Numbered from the stretch's first letter, positions 23,760 through 35,789 are shown. The stretch: DNA of 64,000 bases from Dolomedes plantarius (GCA_907164885.2 OU015496.1:134310196-134374195), one strand, 5' to 3'. The notes: generated from the sequence alone by a model not told the origin. Numbers and translations: made by a program.

Positions 23760-25812
23760 GAATTATGGATTTGAAAGGGAAGGCAAAGATTAAATTAAAC
23801 AGACTTTTCAAAAATATTTATTTCATTGTTGTGAAACTTCTTTTACGCGGAAAATTCCCATAATTTTCCTTGTATGTAAAGATTGTATTATGTGAAAATT
23901 CGCATAATACAATTATACAATTATATGTAAAGATTGTATTCTGTGTGTATGTTTTTAACTCCCTAGAAGCTTATAAAAACAGATAAAAATTAGTTTCATT
24001 GTTTATTTTTATATATTACTGTAGAAATTAAATATCTACTTAAAAATGGGTCCTTGTTGCACCACTCTTTATTTATAACAGAGGAAATAGTGATAAAATT
24101 TGTATTTTTTTTAAATTTCTTTTATAGTATATTAAAATAATAATATATATTTTTGTAGATAAAATATTCAAAATATATTTTTCAGGAAACTTACATATTC
24201 TAAGAATTTCTAATTGTTAGATGCCATTATAAAACAACTAATTTTGTAGAACTTTTTCTCGAATTTCATTGTATTAATTTTACAGTAACATATTCTTATA
24301 ATACACATTTGAATGAAAGAAAAGGAATTTTAAATTAACAGTTAAAATAAACAAATCACACATATTTAGAAAAACATTAATGTAATGTAAATAAAGGAAT
24401 CACGCCATTATTCAATCCAGTGTTCACCGCAGTTCCATCACATCCAATTGCAGTAATGTTAAGTGTTGGTCGTAAACATATTTGCAATTGCTTAATTTTC
24501 AAGCATTTATTTCAAACGGGTTTGATTTTGATTTTTAAACGCGATGCTATACACTATGGCTGTGTTGTGATATAGACAATAGACCGTCTAAGCTCATGAA
24601 GTACCTGAGAGAGCTATAGGCTCGGTAAGAAAATTACGGGGCACTCTATTCATTTTGAGATTGATTCAACAAGTATGATAAATAATAAAAAAGGGGAAAA
24701 AAAGATGAGACATAGCAAATTTGAAATTGATTGTGTAGGAATTAAGATTAAAGAATAAGGTTAAGATAAATTTTAAAAGATTGTATTTTAAAATTTAAGG
24801 CATGAATTAGTTAATTTTTTAGAACTTCCTAGAGTTTAATTTATTAAATTACTATGATTAATATAAATAATGTAGTAAAGTTTTAGCTTGAAATTTACGT
24901 TAAAAATTAAAAATTCCCTAAAACTTCGGAGAGGGAACCAGAGATCCTGTCATGATGATTTCTAACTTTTTTCACTTCATAAGTATTTTCTAAGTTGACC
25001 TAATAATTGTAATATCTTTGTAATTTCTCTTCAATTCACTTAAAAACTTACTCTTCACTTAAAAAAGAGGGGGAGGAAGTCGTCGTCTGTGTTTTTAGCT
25101 CCCCAGAAGCTTATGAAAACAGAAAAGAAAATTCTCAGCTACCAAAATATGTTATCACTTCATAAGTATTTTCTAAGTTGACCTAATAATTGTAATATCT
25201 TTGTAATTTCTCTTCAATTCACTTAAAAACTTACTCTGTATTCATTAAGTGTCATTCCTAATCTTTTCACATAATTTTCTAATCGTTTGATTATTTTTTT
25301 GCGGAACACCCCTTTGTTTTAACCATGAAGTTACAGAGTACTGTAGCTTCATGGTTTTAACTAACTTTGAATTCAAACTGATCGCTCGGCGCCATGATTT
25401 TTTTTCGGAGAGGAAAGGCGTGTCGTATAGTTTGAATGGCAGCTCCCTCGACCAATGGGCAACAGATAATACTCTCAGCTGAAATCTGCCTCTCGTATGA
25501 GCTTAAAATGCGTGACTGGCGCTATTTTCATAACCCTAAAATTGTAGATTGCACGTGGTAAAGGACAAAACTGGATATATAATATACCCAGAGAAAATTT
25601 TCAGGGTAAGTTGAACTTTTATATTTATTTATATAAGTATTTGCTAATTAAATTAATATTTAGAATTGTAATTTGTACGCACTATTTAGATTTTTATATC
25701 CTTTAGAAAGTATAAAATACATGACACAAATATCAATTCCAAATCTACATAGGTGAAAAATAAAAATGTATTTTCATTTCCAGTATAATATTTTCCATTT
25801 TACTTCTTTAAA
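23760..25812. repeat. AT-rich sequence with an 81-bp direct repeat and a hairpin
   Basis: Bases 24,974-25,054 and 25,156-25,236 are near-identical (ACTTCATAAGTATTTTCTAA onward). The shorter block CCCTAGAAGCTTATAAAAACAG (about 23,962) recurs at about 25,104. AACCATGAAGTTACAG and its inverted copy form a hairpin at 25,320-25,355. No gene was recognised. Confidence 0.6.
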
Positions 25813-25854
25813 GAAATTTGGGTAAATCGGAAGAAGCTGGGGCGGTTGGCGACT

Positions 25855-26037
25855 TTTTGGCGATTTTTTTGAAAAGTCGCCAAATTTGCGTTTCTGAGTC
25901 CGCCATTTTTTTTCAACCCCTCATATTTTGTTGTTTTGCTGTTTTTAAAAGTTTAAACACCAGAACAACGAAATATGAAGGAGGAAAAAAAAGGGAGAAC
26001 TCAGAAAATCTGGCGACCTTTCAAAAAAATCGCAACA
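25855..26037. repeat. Subterminal inverted repeat in the Merlin element
   Basis: Imperfect arms of about 80 bases (GGCGATTTTTTTGAAAAGTCGCC ... and inverted GCGATTTTTTTGAAAGGTCGCC) around a centre near 25,950. This explains the reading frame spanning 25,818-26,078, which is not a gene. Confidence 0.7.
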
Positions 26038-26071
26038 TGAAAAGTGTAAGGTATCCGACTACGTTTCATGA

Positions 26072-26480
26072 AAAATAGTTTAATAATTACATTTAAATTT
26101 TAAGTTTTGGTTTCGAAATATCGGAAATTTATAATAAAAATTTACATTTGCATAAAATAGTTTATTAATTACATTTCAATTTTAAGTTTTGGTTTCGAAA
26201 TAACGGAAATTTATAATGGAAACTTACAATTGCATAAAATAGTTTAATAATTACATTTAAATTTTAAGTTTTGGTTTCGAAATATCGGAAATTTATAATA
26301 AAAATTTACATTTGCATAAAATAGTTTATTAATTACATTTCAATTTTAAGTTTTGGTTTCGAAATAACGGAAATTTATAATGGAAACTTACAATTGCATA
26401 AAATAGTTTAATAATTACATTTAAATTTTAAGTTTTGGTTTCGAAATATCGGAAATTTATAATGAAAATTTACATTTGCA
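26072..26480. repeat. Minisatellite, ~82-bp units alternating as a ~163-bp dimer
   Basis: Five units. Units 1, 3 and 5 carry AATATCGGAAATTTATAATA (or close), while units 2 and 4 carry AATAACGGAAATTTATAATG. Each unit has AAATAGTTTA near its start and TTTTGGTTTCGAAATA in the middle. The alternation shows that amplification happened as a two-unit block. Confidence 0.85.
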
Positions 26481-26771
26481 TTGAAATTCTGATTATAGTA
26501 CAGAAAAACATAAAAGTAGACTTAGAAACAGAAATTTACAACCTGAAGAATTTTTTTTTTAATCCTACGCCCTTCTAAAATATAAAAAATTTCATAATTT
26601 GCATAAAAATTGACATTTTAAACGTAGTCAGACACCTTACACAATTAACAAACAGAAAAATAATGATAATTGACTTACCTTGTTGTTCCTTATTTCCATT
26701 AAAATTCGTCCGCATTTAAATTTTTTTTTTTAGCTTTTATGATTTTTTTTTTAATTTTTAAATTATTTTAT

Positions 26772-27605
26772 TTATTTTTTTAGATTTTTTCGGCTGTGGG
26801 TTTTCATATTCGTCAACCTCATCTTTAGATTGGGGGGGGGGAATGCCTTTACGATCGCCGATAAGAAATCGAAAAAGAAATTTTCCGAACATTCATGCCG
26901 TTTTCTCCACATGAACTCGGCCAGATAAGAGTCAAATTGACTCTCACATTTCCGAGTTCCGCGGAGAGATCTTTTAATGGAGCTCCACAAACCCTCTATG
27001 GAATTTGTGTGAGCTCCAGAAACAGGGTCCTTAAAAGTGACACTGTGATTGACTGAAAGGTGTATGAAGCCTTCATCTTTAAGGCAATCATACGCCTTCC
27101 AGCAATCGGACACAATTATAGAACCCTGTTTAATATTCCTTTTAATCACCTCAAGCAAAACCAATTTACTCCTTTCATTCACAACCTCAAAAAAACATTT
27201 GTCCGATCCCCTTTCGACACCCCCAAAAACCCATTTTCCTTCGACTCTTTTCCCTCTATTAAATTTCCTCTTTCCGAATTTACTCTCATCTATTTCTACC
27301 ACAACTCCTGGACCCCCGATCATATCCTTCTCACCCACAACCATATCTACACAGACATCTCTACAGAAATTCATCCAATCGGTGATGGATCGATCGGACA
27401 CATTCAGCTCGTGAGATATAAACTTCTTTGGGACCTTAAAAAGCCACAAATAAGTTAACATCAACACGCGAGTCATACTGTGATGGCTTTCTTCAAACCA
27501 GCTCCCCTTTCGCACAGATCTTTTCACTCGGTGAGGATTCTCACCGTACTTTCGACACGTCCATTCGTATCCATCAACGATTTCCTTTCTTTCGGTTAAA
27601 TTCAT
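26772..27605 (-). CDS. Merlin/ISXO2-like transposase
   Basis: 277 codons without a stop on the minus strand. The N-terminus (YEWTCRKYG, KRSVRKGSWF) is the end of the zinc ribbon. A helix-turn-helix region follows (NVSDRSITDWMNFCRDVC), then the DDE_Tnp_IS1595 domain: VEIDESKFGKRKFNRGKR (first Asp), GSIIVSDCWKAY (second Asp), HTNSIEGLWSSIKRSLRG (Glu). The C-terminal FDSYLAEFMWRKRH block is typical. In frame just upstream of the start, CNVCKSS follows a TAA, so the other half of the zinc ribbon lies on the truncated side and an upstream exon may be missing or lost. All catalytic residues are kept. The enzyme would cut and paste the element by binding its inverted ends. Confidence 0.9.
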   Translation of the reverse strand: MNLTERKEIVDGYEWTCRKYGENPHRVKRSVRKGSWFEESHHSMTRVLMLTYLWLFKVPKKFISHELNVSDRSITDWMNFCRDVCVDMVVGEKDMIGGPGVVVEIDESKFGKRKFNRGKRVEGKWVFGGVERGSDKCFFEVVNERSKLVLLEVIKRNIKQGSIIVSDCWKAYDCLKDEGFIHLSVNHSVTFKDPVSGAHTNSIEGLWSSIKRSLRGTRKCESQFDSYLAEFMWRKRHECSENFFFDFLSAIVKAFPPPNLKMRLTNMKTHSRKNLKK

Positions 27606-28435
27606 GGAAGACTTGCAAACATTACATTAAAAAAAATTAGAAATTAAACCCATCATCATGCACCATTCTATTACACATTTTTTACCCTTTCGCTAGAAAT
27701 CAGACAGGAAAATCATTGTAACTTTACCCTTCTCCATAGGCGATCGTTCGTTGAAATTGGTGAACAGCAAAGATAATCCACACCTAACTCGCCGCAATCC
27801 ACAGAAAAAGTGCGGGAGAGTGCATATGCAAAATGTTATATTTCCCAGAAATCAGCGAATTTAAATTTAGAGCGAGGGAGGAGACCAATCAGAATTTTCT
27901 ATTCAAATTACGTCAGTAGAGACCAGTGACAGGGTTGCTTTCAAAGGCGCACTTAGATGGAATCATGGGAGAGAAGCCAGATTTGAAAGTACATCATGAA
28001 AAATGTTTTAATTGCCCACCCACGCAAAATCTAATTACTTGTAAGAGCGGGAACCAATCAGATTCGCATATTCCTGCACATTTTTTCAAGCGAGAGGTGT
28101 AATAATTTTTAGAGTAGCGCCATCTATTTACTAAAAATAAAGTAAAAAATATCTTGCTATTTAAAAATGATTTTATCATCAACCTGCATTAAAATTCATG
28201 CATAAACACTAGCTAATAAATGAATTAAAAGTTGAAGATTATAAGGGAACTAATTATGTCTACTATTAAGGGAGTTAAATATGGTTTTCCGATTGTTCGG
28301 TTATCTAGTGTAATATGGCCATAACTTTACTAACAATTTGATCTCATGGCATAACAAGAAAGTTAAAATTTTAATCTCTATTACCCAAAAGTGTTACAGA
28401 ATTTAAAGTGTTCAATATTGCTCCCTTTAGTAATC

Positions 28436-28745
28436 AAAAAAATGCACTTAGCATCGTTCAATTTATACATTCAATTTATTGATTTTTAAAAATTATACAT
28501 TAAAATAATTATAAATAATTAAAATTTACAACTTTAAATTCAATTTATTGATTTTTTTAAAAATTATACATTTAAATAAATATAAAAGAAAAAATGCATT
28601 TAGCAACCTTCAATTTATACATTCAATTTATCGATTTTTAAAAATTATACATTAAAATAATTATAAATAGTTAAAATTTACAACTTTAAATTCAATTTAT
28701 TGATTTTTTTAAAAATTATACATTTAAATAAATATAAATTATTAA
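28436..28745. repeat. Two-copy tandem repeat, period ~152 bp
   Basis: AAATGCACTTAGCATCGTTC ... recurs as AAATGCATTTAGCAACCTTC ... at ~28,592, followed by the same AT-rich blocks (ATTTATTGATTTTTTTAAAA). Inside the Merlin element. Confidence 0.75.
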
Positions 28746-29050
28746 AATTTAAATTTATTTTGTTAAAATCTCTTTAAATCCTGTGTAATATATGTAATTC
28801 TGATTATGAAACATACAAAATTAATTAGAATCACAAAAAAAAAAACTTATAATAGATTCCTATATACGTCAATAGATGGCAGCAGGAGCAAAACTAATGC
28901 TGGGAATAGATTCTGTAAACAGGGTTGCTATCAATGGCGCATTCACAAGGAATCGTAAGGGTAACCAGAAAAGGGGGTACATCATAACAGGAAGTAAAAA
29001 AATCGCCAAGTTGGCGGCAGCCCCAACTTCTTCCGATTAACCGAAATTTG

Positions 29051-30631
29051 AAAGAAAATTATAATGGATTTTTTTTTAATATGTTAATCCAAATTAAACA
29101 TTTTTTTACTACTGGATTGATAAATCAGTTACACATGATTCCTCCATAGTAAATTAATGCATAGTATTCAATGGTGAAAAATTGTAAAATATATTTAATA
29201 GGAAAATGGACTATGTTCTCATTGCCAGGTATCAATAGGCAACAAATTATCAATGTCTAAATGTTAAAAGATGGATTCAAGAACATTCCACATTATAAAA
29301 GATTCTAAAAATGAACTTGTAAATCATACAAAAGGATCTATTGAATTCCTTATCAAATTGCTTTTTGAGTAATCTTTATAAAATACTGTGCATTTTATAC
29401 ATTATAAAGAAATTAAGAACAAATATTCTTAAAATTTTTGTGTTCATAATTTAATAATTATATATTTTAATTTAAATACTAAACACTAATGGGTATTTTT
29501 CATGTATAATCTTAATAGCCTTAAAATATAATTTTTTAAAATTCTATTAATAATGTTCTATGTGTACACTCAATTGCTATATATGTATATGTTATTCCTA
29601 CTGGGTGAAATTCCTTTATTTTATGTCTATCGAGAGAAAAGATATATTCAAAATTTCAAAACCAGATCAAAATATTGTTTAATCAGTATCCACATGTCAA
29701 GTAAATATTGAAACAATAGCAAATATTGGAGCATTTTTTTATTTCGAATATCTCATTAAATAAAAAGCTTATTTAAGGAAAATTTTGAATTTCAATTGCT
29801 ATTAATCAATATTTTGAACTGGCTTTGATATTTAGATTATATTTCTACTCTCTCTGAAGATATAAAATAAATTCAATTTCACTCTTTAGGAATAACATAA
29901 TGGTGCATACTTTTTGCAACTGAGTGTATATATTCTTGCAATTGAGTGTATATATATTTTGAAGAATTATTAATTTTTGTAGGTATGTAAACTCCATTGT
30001 ATTCCTGAATTCATTCAAATATGGTCTTCGAACTACAGGTTTATATTTCAGATTTATTTCAAAATTTTGGAAATTTAGATCGTTTTAGAGTTTTAAATTT
30101 GTGTCAATATAGATGCCACGTGCATTTAATTTTCTAATTTGTATCGTGTTTGAAATCACTTTTATCAGTGTTATTAGAGATGAGGGCAGTGAAAATTATT
30201 CCAAAATAGACTATTTAGATACATAAATTGTTTCTTAAATTATTAATTTGCATTCCATGTTTTTAAATTATATATTTATAAGTATATAGATTTGTAGATT
30301 ATCAGAATGTGTACATACAAAAAATTGCTTTATTGTAATAGATATTGTACGATAAGAGTTTTTATAAATCTGAGAATGTTCTCAATAACTATCTATAAGC
30401 TGTTCATCTCTAATGGTCTTTTGGAAATTATTTTGTTGTCATGCTGTGCAAAATAAATGTGAACTTATTGGCTTAAAGTATATATTTAAAGGGTAAAATT
30501 AGTTTCTTTTCCCCTTTTTATATTAGTGATAAGCAAGTTTATAAAGAACTCTACTTTTCAATACTTCTTGGTTTGATAAAACATTAAATTTTTATTATGG
30601 CATTATAAGAAAATATTGTTTTTTTTTACAG
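29051..30631. other. AT-rich intergenic or intronic sequence
   Basis: No gene recognised. The block AATTTGTATCGTGTTTGAAA (about 30,136) recurs at about 32,643 with some 75 bp of shared flank, a direct repeat that brackets the P-element relic. Confidence 0.5.
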
Positions 30632-30702
30632 AATTTTGAAACTGGAATCTATTCAGAGCTTCGGGCTTGAAAGACAAATACCACTTGGATCTCATTACCT
30701 GT
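30632..30702 (+). CDS. Candidate host exon, unidentified gene
   Basis: A 71-bp segment lies between a strong acceptor (TTTTTTTTTACAG) and the donor CCTGT|GTAAGT. One frame is open throughout (KLESIQSFGLERQIPLG). Its exit phase (one base) fits the entry of the segment at 35,707, which ends with a stop codon, so the two could be the last exons of one gene on the plus strand. I do not recognise the protein. Support is splice signals and phase only; no transcript evidence is available, and a chance match in AT-rich DNA is possible. Confidence 0.35.
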
Positions 30703-31659
30703 GTAAGTTTTTGATTAACTTCACTGAGCATACCTTTTTTTATTCTTGAGATATACTTTTATTTTCAGCAGTGGACTTGTAGCCAAAATCACTGTCTTTA
30801 ATATTTTTTTAGATTTATTTTTAACTAATTTAAATTTTTCTATGAAAAAACTATAAAAATATTTATTAAACAACTAAAAATTTCAAATTAGTTTTTTTAA
30901 CTTAGACGCTAATCTGAACTTTCTCATAAACTTTGGTCTCAATAATTTGTGGATAGAATATTGATTTTCTTTATTTATTCTTTTTTAACTGTGAAGCTTG
31001 TTGTTAAGGTTTTAGGTGAGTGAGAAAGTGCAGTCCAGGGATTTCAGTTAACATGACTCTTGAGAAAGTCTTTAACTCTTGCCAAAAAAAGAGATTTATA
31101 TTATAAAAGTATAAAATGCCAAGGTTTATTTAAAAAATATAAAATCTGTTCATGGACAAAGTTTGTTTATAAAACTGTAGATAAGACATTCATTGTGAGT
31201 TGTGGTTTATTATATCAAAATGTGTGTTTGATAAGTGAATGAAATAACCCTTTCTTAATAATGGAATAGAACTCCTGTATAATCAATGAATTCACGGATA
31301 CAAGATACAGTTCCAAAAAGCAAAACGCCTGGTTTACAGAGTCTTTTATAATAACAGAAAAATGATATTTATATTATGAAAATGTGAAGTGCCAAGCTTT
31401 ATTTATTCTTAATGGTTAACATTAAAATTTTAAAAATATTTTTAGAATTTCCTGATAAGTTGTTAGAAGTTCGTTGATAATTCATTACAGAAGTAGTAAA
31501 AAGGAAATTGCTTTTAGATGTATTAGATCATTAGTTAATGGGCTAAGTAATTTTAAATTTTGGAAAAATTTAATTTTATGCATGCCATAAATTTTTCTCT
31601 CTGTTAAACATGTTTATTCCATTTTAAGTCTTAATACTTATATAAAGAATTTGGATTAA

Positions 31660-32640
31660 ATGAAAACAGTAATGAGTGATGGTGAAAATGTATTAAATGT
31701 GGTAATTGAATTGCTTGATGTTCTAAGACATAAAATTTCTGATCATCAAAATACAATAATTGACTTCTTGACTGAACAACTGACTTTATTATTAAACAAT
31801 ATCCTATTTTGCTACCCCCCCTTGTTTAAGTATATTATATAATCATCCTTCAAATCCTAATAGACCATTATTTTATATTTTTGATCCTGTACACATTCTG
31901 AAGTGTGTCAGAAATAATTGGCTGAATCAGAAGAATTATGGTTAGTGTATGTATTTTATTGATTTTAATGATCATAACTTAACTAAACCTGCCTCTTTTA
32001 GAACCATTTAAAAGTATCCATTCTTTAGAGGATGGACAGATAGTTAAATATGTGTTTGGATTCTTCAAAAGTACTTACTCCATCTTCTATGGAGAGACAA
32101 AATGTAAAACTATGTCTTCAAATTTTCAATGACCATTTTGTTGAAGGGTTGAAAGTGCTTTCTACACATACTGATGAACCTTTTTGTTTAGAAACATCTG
32201 AATATATTGCAATCATTATTAAATGGTTGAAGATAATGAATGTGTAAAGTAAGTTAAAAGGGGGTCATAAACGAGATGTGTATTGTGAGCCTTTGTCATC
32301 TAATGCATCCAATGAAAAGGTTATGTACCTACAAAAATTCTTAGTTTGGCTTGATACTTGGAATTTTCTTAAATATACTTCTGGCTTTTTAACTAAAACA
32401 TATACCACACTTTATCACACTACACATGCTATGGAGGAGCATGGTACTTGAAATGTGAACATATTGTTGCAATGAATTAGGGATGGCATATTTCTTAACA
32501 GGAAAAATTCAAACCGACATTATTGAAAATAGGTTTGGAAAGTTTCGCCAATTGTCTGGGTCACAATACAACTTCTCGTTGACACAGGTTTTCGAAAATG
32601 AATCGAAGCTTAGACTTCAAACCCTAGCCCCTTAATTTTA
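31660..32640 (+). pseudogene. THAP/P-element transposase fragment
   Basis: Plus-strand blocks follow the order of the C-terminal half of P-element/THAP9-like transposases. They are DGENVLNVVIELLDVL (possibly part of it), IFDPVHILKCVRNNWLNQKN (the RNase H-fold DxVHxLKxxRNNWLN signature), a possible 60-bp intron (GTTAGTG ... TTTTAG), PFKSIHSLEDGQIVKY, then after a frame change LTPSSMERQNVKLCLQIFND (SxERQNVKL signature), and TSEYIAIIIKWLKIMNVK. Further along, with stops, are DIIENRFGKFRQLSGSQYNF and a LTQVFENESKLRL-like end. The THAP domain and terminal repeats are not seen. Frameshifts and stops show a relic. Confidence 0.75.
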
Positions 32641-33611
32641 TAATTTGTATCGTGTTTGAAATCACTTTTATCTGTGTTATTAGAGATGAAGGCAGTAAAG
32701 AAAAATATCTTTAGTATTTTATCTTAAATATATCTATTATGTGCTTTCTTACATGCACACATTAGCCAGTTAAGACATAACTATGTTTTACTATCTTAAA
32801 ATTAAGCGTTAGAAACTCAATAAATCTAAACTTTAGTTAAGTGTATGTCTGGGAACTAGTGCCTGTGACAAACTTCTCGTATATGGTATGAATCTCATAT
32901 ATGGTATGGTAAAAATCTCGTATATGGTATGTGAACTGGAATTTTTTCAAAAATTCTGATTAGTACTTTTTTTTCTCCTCATTGATTCTGAACTCTTCAA
33001 GTTAAGCATGAGCTTTGGGTTAATGAAAAAAATCATAGACAGCATCTGTTTTATGTTGTTCTTTAAATTGTTGCATTATGCTTAGAATTTCTTTTATTGC
33101 CTTGTCAAATATTGGATTGTACTAAATTTTTTAAAATTCCACTGAGCATCTTGTTTAGCTGTTTAAAAAATGGGGGGAAATGCATTGTAAATTGCCTTTA
33201 CTTTCTCAAAGTTTCATAATTAAATATGTTGATAAAGTTGTGCCTGAAAAATAACTCAACTGATTCTGAACATCAGTTGGAGTTTTATGGAAAGCCAAAT
33301 TATATGGAAAGTTATACAATAGTTAGTTGAAATTGTTTCTTGGAAGTTTTGTGAGGTAGTAATCTAGTTCATGTATATTAAAGTCTTATTTAAATATTGT
33401 GCTAAACATATTCAGCACATTGAAAGTCTGATTTCTTCTCAACTTTTAATCACCAGGCAATTTTTGGTATTAAATTATATGCTCAGTGCATATTCCATTA
33501 TGTGTAATTTTCACTCAATCTGATTTGAAAATTCATGTGAGGAGAAATTTTTCTGATTATAATTTAACAGCTTGCCTTGTGTTATGATATATTTATTTTT
33601 ATTCATTTCAG

Positions 33612-33714
33612 GAAGTCTGTTGGACAGTGTGTAATATTACTGCTAGTAATACACAAGATTCAATCAGTTATTAAAGCTGGAATTATGGAGGATATTATTC
33701 TAATACTTGATGAG
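33612..33714 (+). pseudogene. Isolated importin-alpha (karyopherin alpha) exon with a frameshift
   Basis: After the acceptor TTCATTTCAG, 15 codons read EVCWTVCNITASNTQ, matching the armadillo-repeat signature (E)xxWTxSNITAGN of importin alpha. After a 2-nt loss (or 1-nt gain) the next frame continues IQSVIKAGIMEDIILILDE, the following part of the same repeat, and ends at GAG|GTATTT. In the family this helix carries the Trp and Asn that bind nuclear localisation signals. I found no other importin-alpha exon within several kilobases. The combination of intact splice borders and a frameshift suggests a decayed duplicated gene piece and not a processed copy. Confidence 0.7.
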
Positions 33715-33924
33715 GTATTTAAAACCTTTTGGTTAATGTAATGTTACTTCAAGTAAATTTACTGCTAAAACTTAATTTTATTCTCTAGTTGAATGCAGTG
33801 GCATAGATTATTTTACAAAGTGCAATAAAATACTTTTAACGTTTCAAACCGAACTTCTAACCAGAATTTTAAAAAAAAATTAATAAAACTTTTAAAATTG
33901 AAAATATTTTCATGGATCTAAAGA

Positions 33925-34118
33925 ATGGAACATAACACCTGTATGTTCAACTAAGTCATGGATAAAAGATGCAGCCCTAAAAGCAAAAGGCCTGGTTTCT
34001 GTATACTTTTATAATAATCATGTTACAACAGTATACAGAAACCAGGCTTTTTGCTTTTAGATCTGAATCGTTTATCCATGAATTTGTTGACTATACGGGT
34101 TTTCTATTCCATTGTTAA
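33925..34118. repeat. Inverted repeat, ~80-bp arms
   Basis: AAAAGCAAAAGGCCTGGTTTCTGTATAC and its mirror flank a short loop near 34,015; outer blocks (CATGGATAAA..GATxCAG) also pair. A diverged single arm lies at about 31,263-31,340. Probably a foldback-type MITE. Confidence 0.7.
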
Positions 34119-34489
34119 GATCTGTGAAAATACTCTCATTAGCAAAATATTTTTAAAAAAATTTAAATTTGGGTTAGAAGCTTGGTTCAAAAAGTCTAAG
34201 TGTTTCTTCACGCTTTCTAATATAATCTATGCCATTTCACTCAACATTGACAGCTAGTCAATATTACCCACCTCATTTTTCAAATTAACCTAGACTAATC
34301 AAACAATATATCATAACAATTGTTTAGTAATTACTGAATCTAAATAGTATATTTTTAATAATTTCTTACTGTGGTTATCCCTAATAACAGCTGCTCGCAA
34401 ATAAAAAATATTTTATACACAGATCTCCACCATAATTTGACAATTAAGTAACAAAAGATATGCTCTATTAAAATACTATGCAGAAGTTA

Positions 34490-35330
34490 GTATCCCAAAT
34501 TACTTTCTACCACATTTTTTGTAAAACCAATTACTGTGAAAGCTACATCATATAATAAATGTTTACTTTATTCATTATTATAGTAATAGATTAGTTGTTA
34601 AAGAGTTCACCCTTTTCACTAAATTTCTGAGTACAGTAAGACATTCAATCCTGTCAATTAAATGATTAGTTATTACAGATATAAATAAAATAGATTGGAA
34701 TGCCTTGATAGAGTACAATAATTGAAAGCTAACTTGTTTAGAATGACAACAAAATTTTCTCTTCACTATCAAGAATCACTCTCACATTGAAAGTAAAGAA
34801 ACACAAGAATGAAGATTGAATACTAAATAAAATGTTAGCATCTTAAATTTCTAAATCTGACCCAGCATCTGTATTAATGCTCTCTATGGCATGTTGTAAT
34901 CAAATTTAGAAATTTAAGATTTTGTATGCTAATGTTTTACTTAGCATTCAATCTTTATTCTTGTGTTTCTCTACTTTCAACAGCATTATTGTCAATAGTG
35001 AAGAGGAAATTTTGGTGTCATTCTAGACAAGTCTCTGATTCAGCTTTCAGTGTTGAGCTGAAATTATGCTCAACGTTAAAAACTTATTATTGTACTCTTA
35101 TCAAGGCAATCTACTCTATTTTATTTATATCTATAATAACAAATTAATCGACATGGTTGGATTTTCTACTGTACAGAGAGAAATTTAGTGAAAAGGGGAA
35201 TTCTCTTTAAAAAATATTTTATAACTATTTTCTATTAGTATATTTATTTAATCAAGTAAATATTTATTACATGATGTAGTTTTCACAGTATGTAATTGGT
35301 TTTACAAAAAAATGTGGTAGGAATTTACTT
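34490..35330. repeat. Large inverted repeat, ~400-bp arms
   Basis: 34,490-34,875 and 34,890-35,330 are inverted copies. Paired blocks include CTACCACATTTTTTGTAAAACCAAT, AGTGAAAAGGGG, and AATTTAGAAATTTAAGAT near the centre. Similar protein-like frames on opposite strands (KRKFCCHSKQ / KRKFWCHSRQ) simply reflect the symmetry. No recognised coding content. Confidence 0.75.
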
Positions 35331-35706
35331 CTTGGAAGTAGTTATCAATAAAATGACAACAGATTTAAAACTGCACTCATGTGTTGGGTGCTGTTTTATA
35401 TCAAGTTTTTTTAAACCCCTGTCTCAGAATTTATATTTCCTAATTGGATTTATTTAATTCTACTTTATCAACAATGAATTTTTTCAACTACTTTCAACAA
35501 TCAACTATTTTTACAACAATAAATTACCCTTTAATGTACAAAACTATGCAAAAAATAATTTTCTTATCTGCAGAGCATTTACTAACTCTACATCAAAAAA
35601 TAATTTAAATAAATTCTTTTGTTTCATAAATTATATCAGGGGATGGGAGTCATTTTCCTTTCACATAAATTTATGAACTGATTTTCTCTTTCTTTTTTTT
35701 CCCTAG

Positions 35707-35756
35707 ATGCTGTAAAGATGGAGCCAGAGGCACAGCGAAAGGATCCTGTTTCGTAG
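35707..35756 (+). CDS. Candidate terminal host exon, unidentified gene
   Basis: It follows a long pyrimidine tract and acceptor (TTTCTTTTTTTTCCCTAG). Entered with two bases completing a codon, it reads AVKMEPEAQRKDPVS and stops at TAG (35,754-35,756). AATAAA lies 34 bases further on, giving a compact 3' end. The base composition of the open part is clearly richer in G and C than its surroundings. It is phase-compatible with the segment at 30,632-30,702. The protein is not recognised. The direct repeat and palindrome around it mean a repeat-borne 3' end is an alternative. Confidence 0.4.
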
Positions 35757-35789
35757 AACAAATTGTGTAAATGTGCTATGTACTTTCTA

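Larger units (their letters stand above)
25821..29042. mobile_element. Merlin (IS1595/ISXO2-like) DNA transposon
   Basis: The ends GGTAAATCGGAAGAAGCTGG and, inverted, GGTTAATCGGAAGAAGTTGG are flanked by a perfect 8-bp duplication, GAAATTTG (25,813-25,820 and 29,043-29,050), the length known for Merlin. The 3,222-bp element holds one transposase on the minus strand, a foldback near the left end and two tandem repeats. The AT-rich remainder, including 27,640-28,430, holds no other recognised gene. Confidence 0.92.

Noticed and set aside
25818..26078. 86-codon ORF at the left end of the Merlin element
   Set aside because: It spans the terminal repeat and a foldback; no protein features.
27049..27458. 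Two plus-strand frames of 121 and 132 codons
   Set aside because: Antisense shadows of the Merlin transposase.
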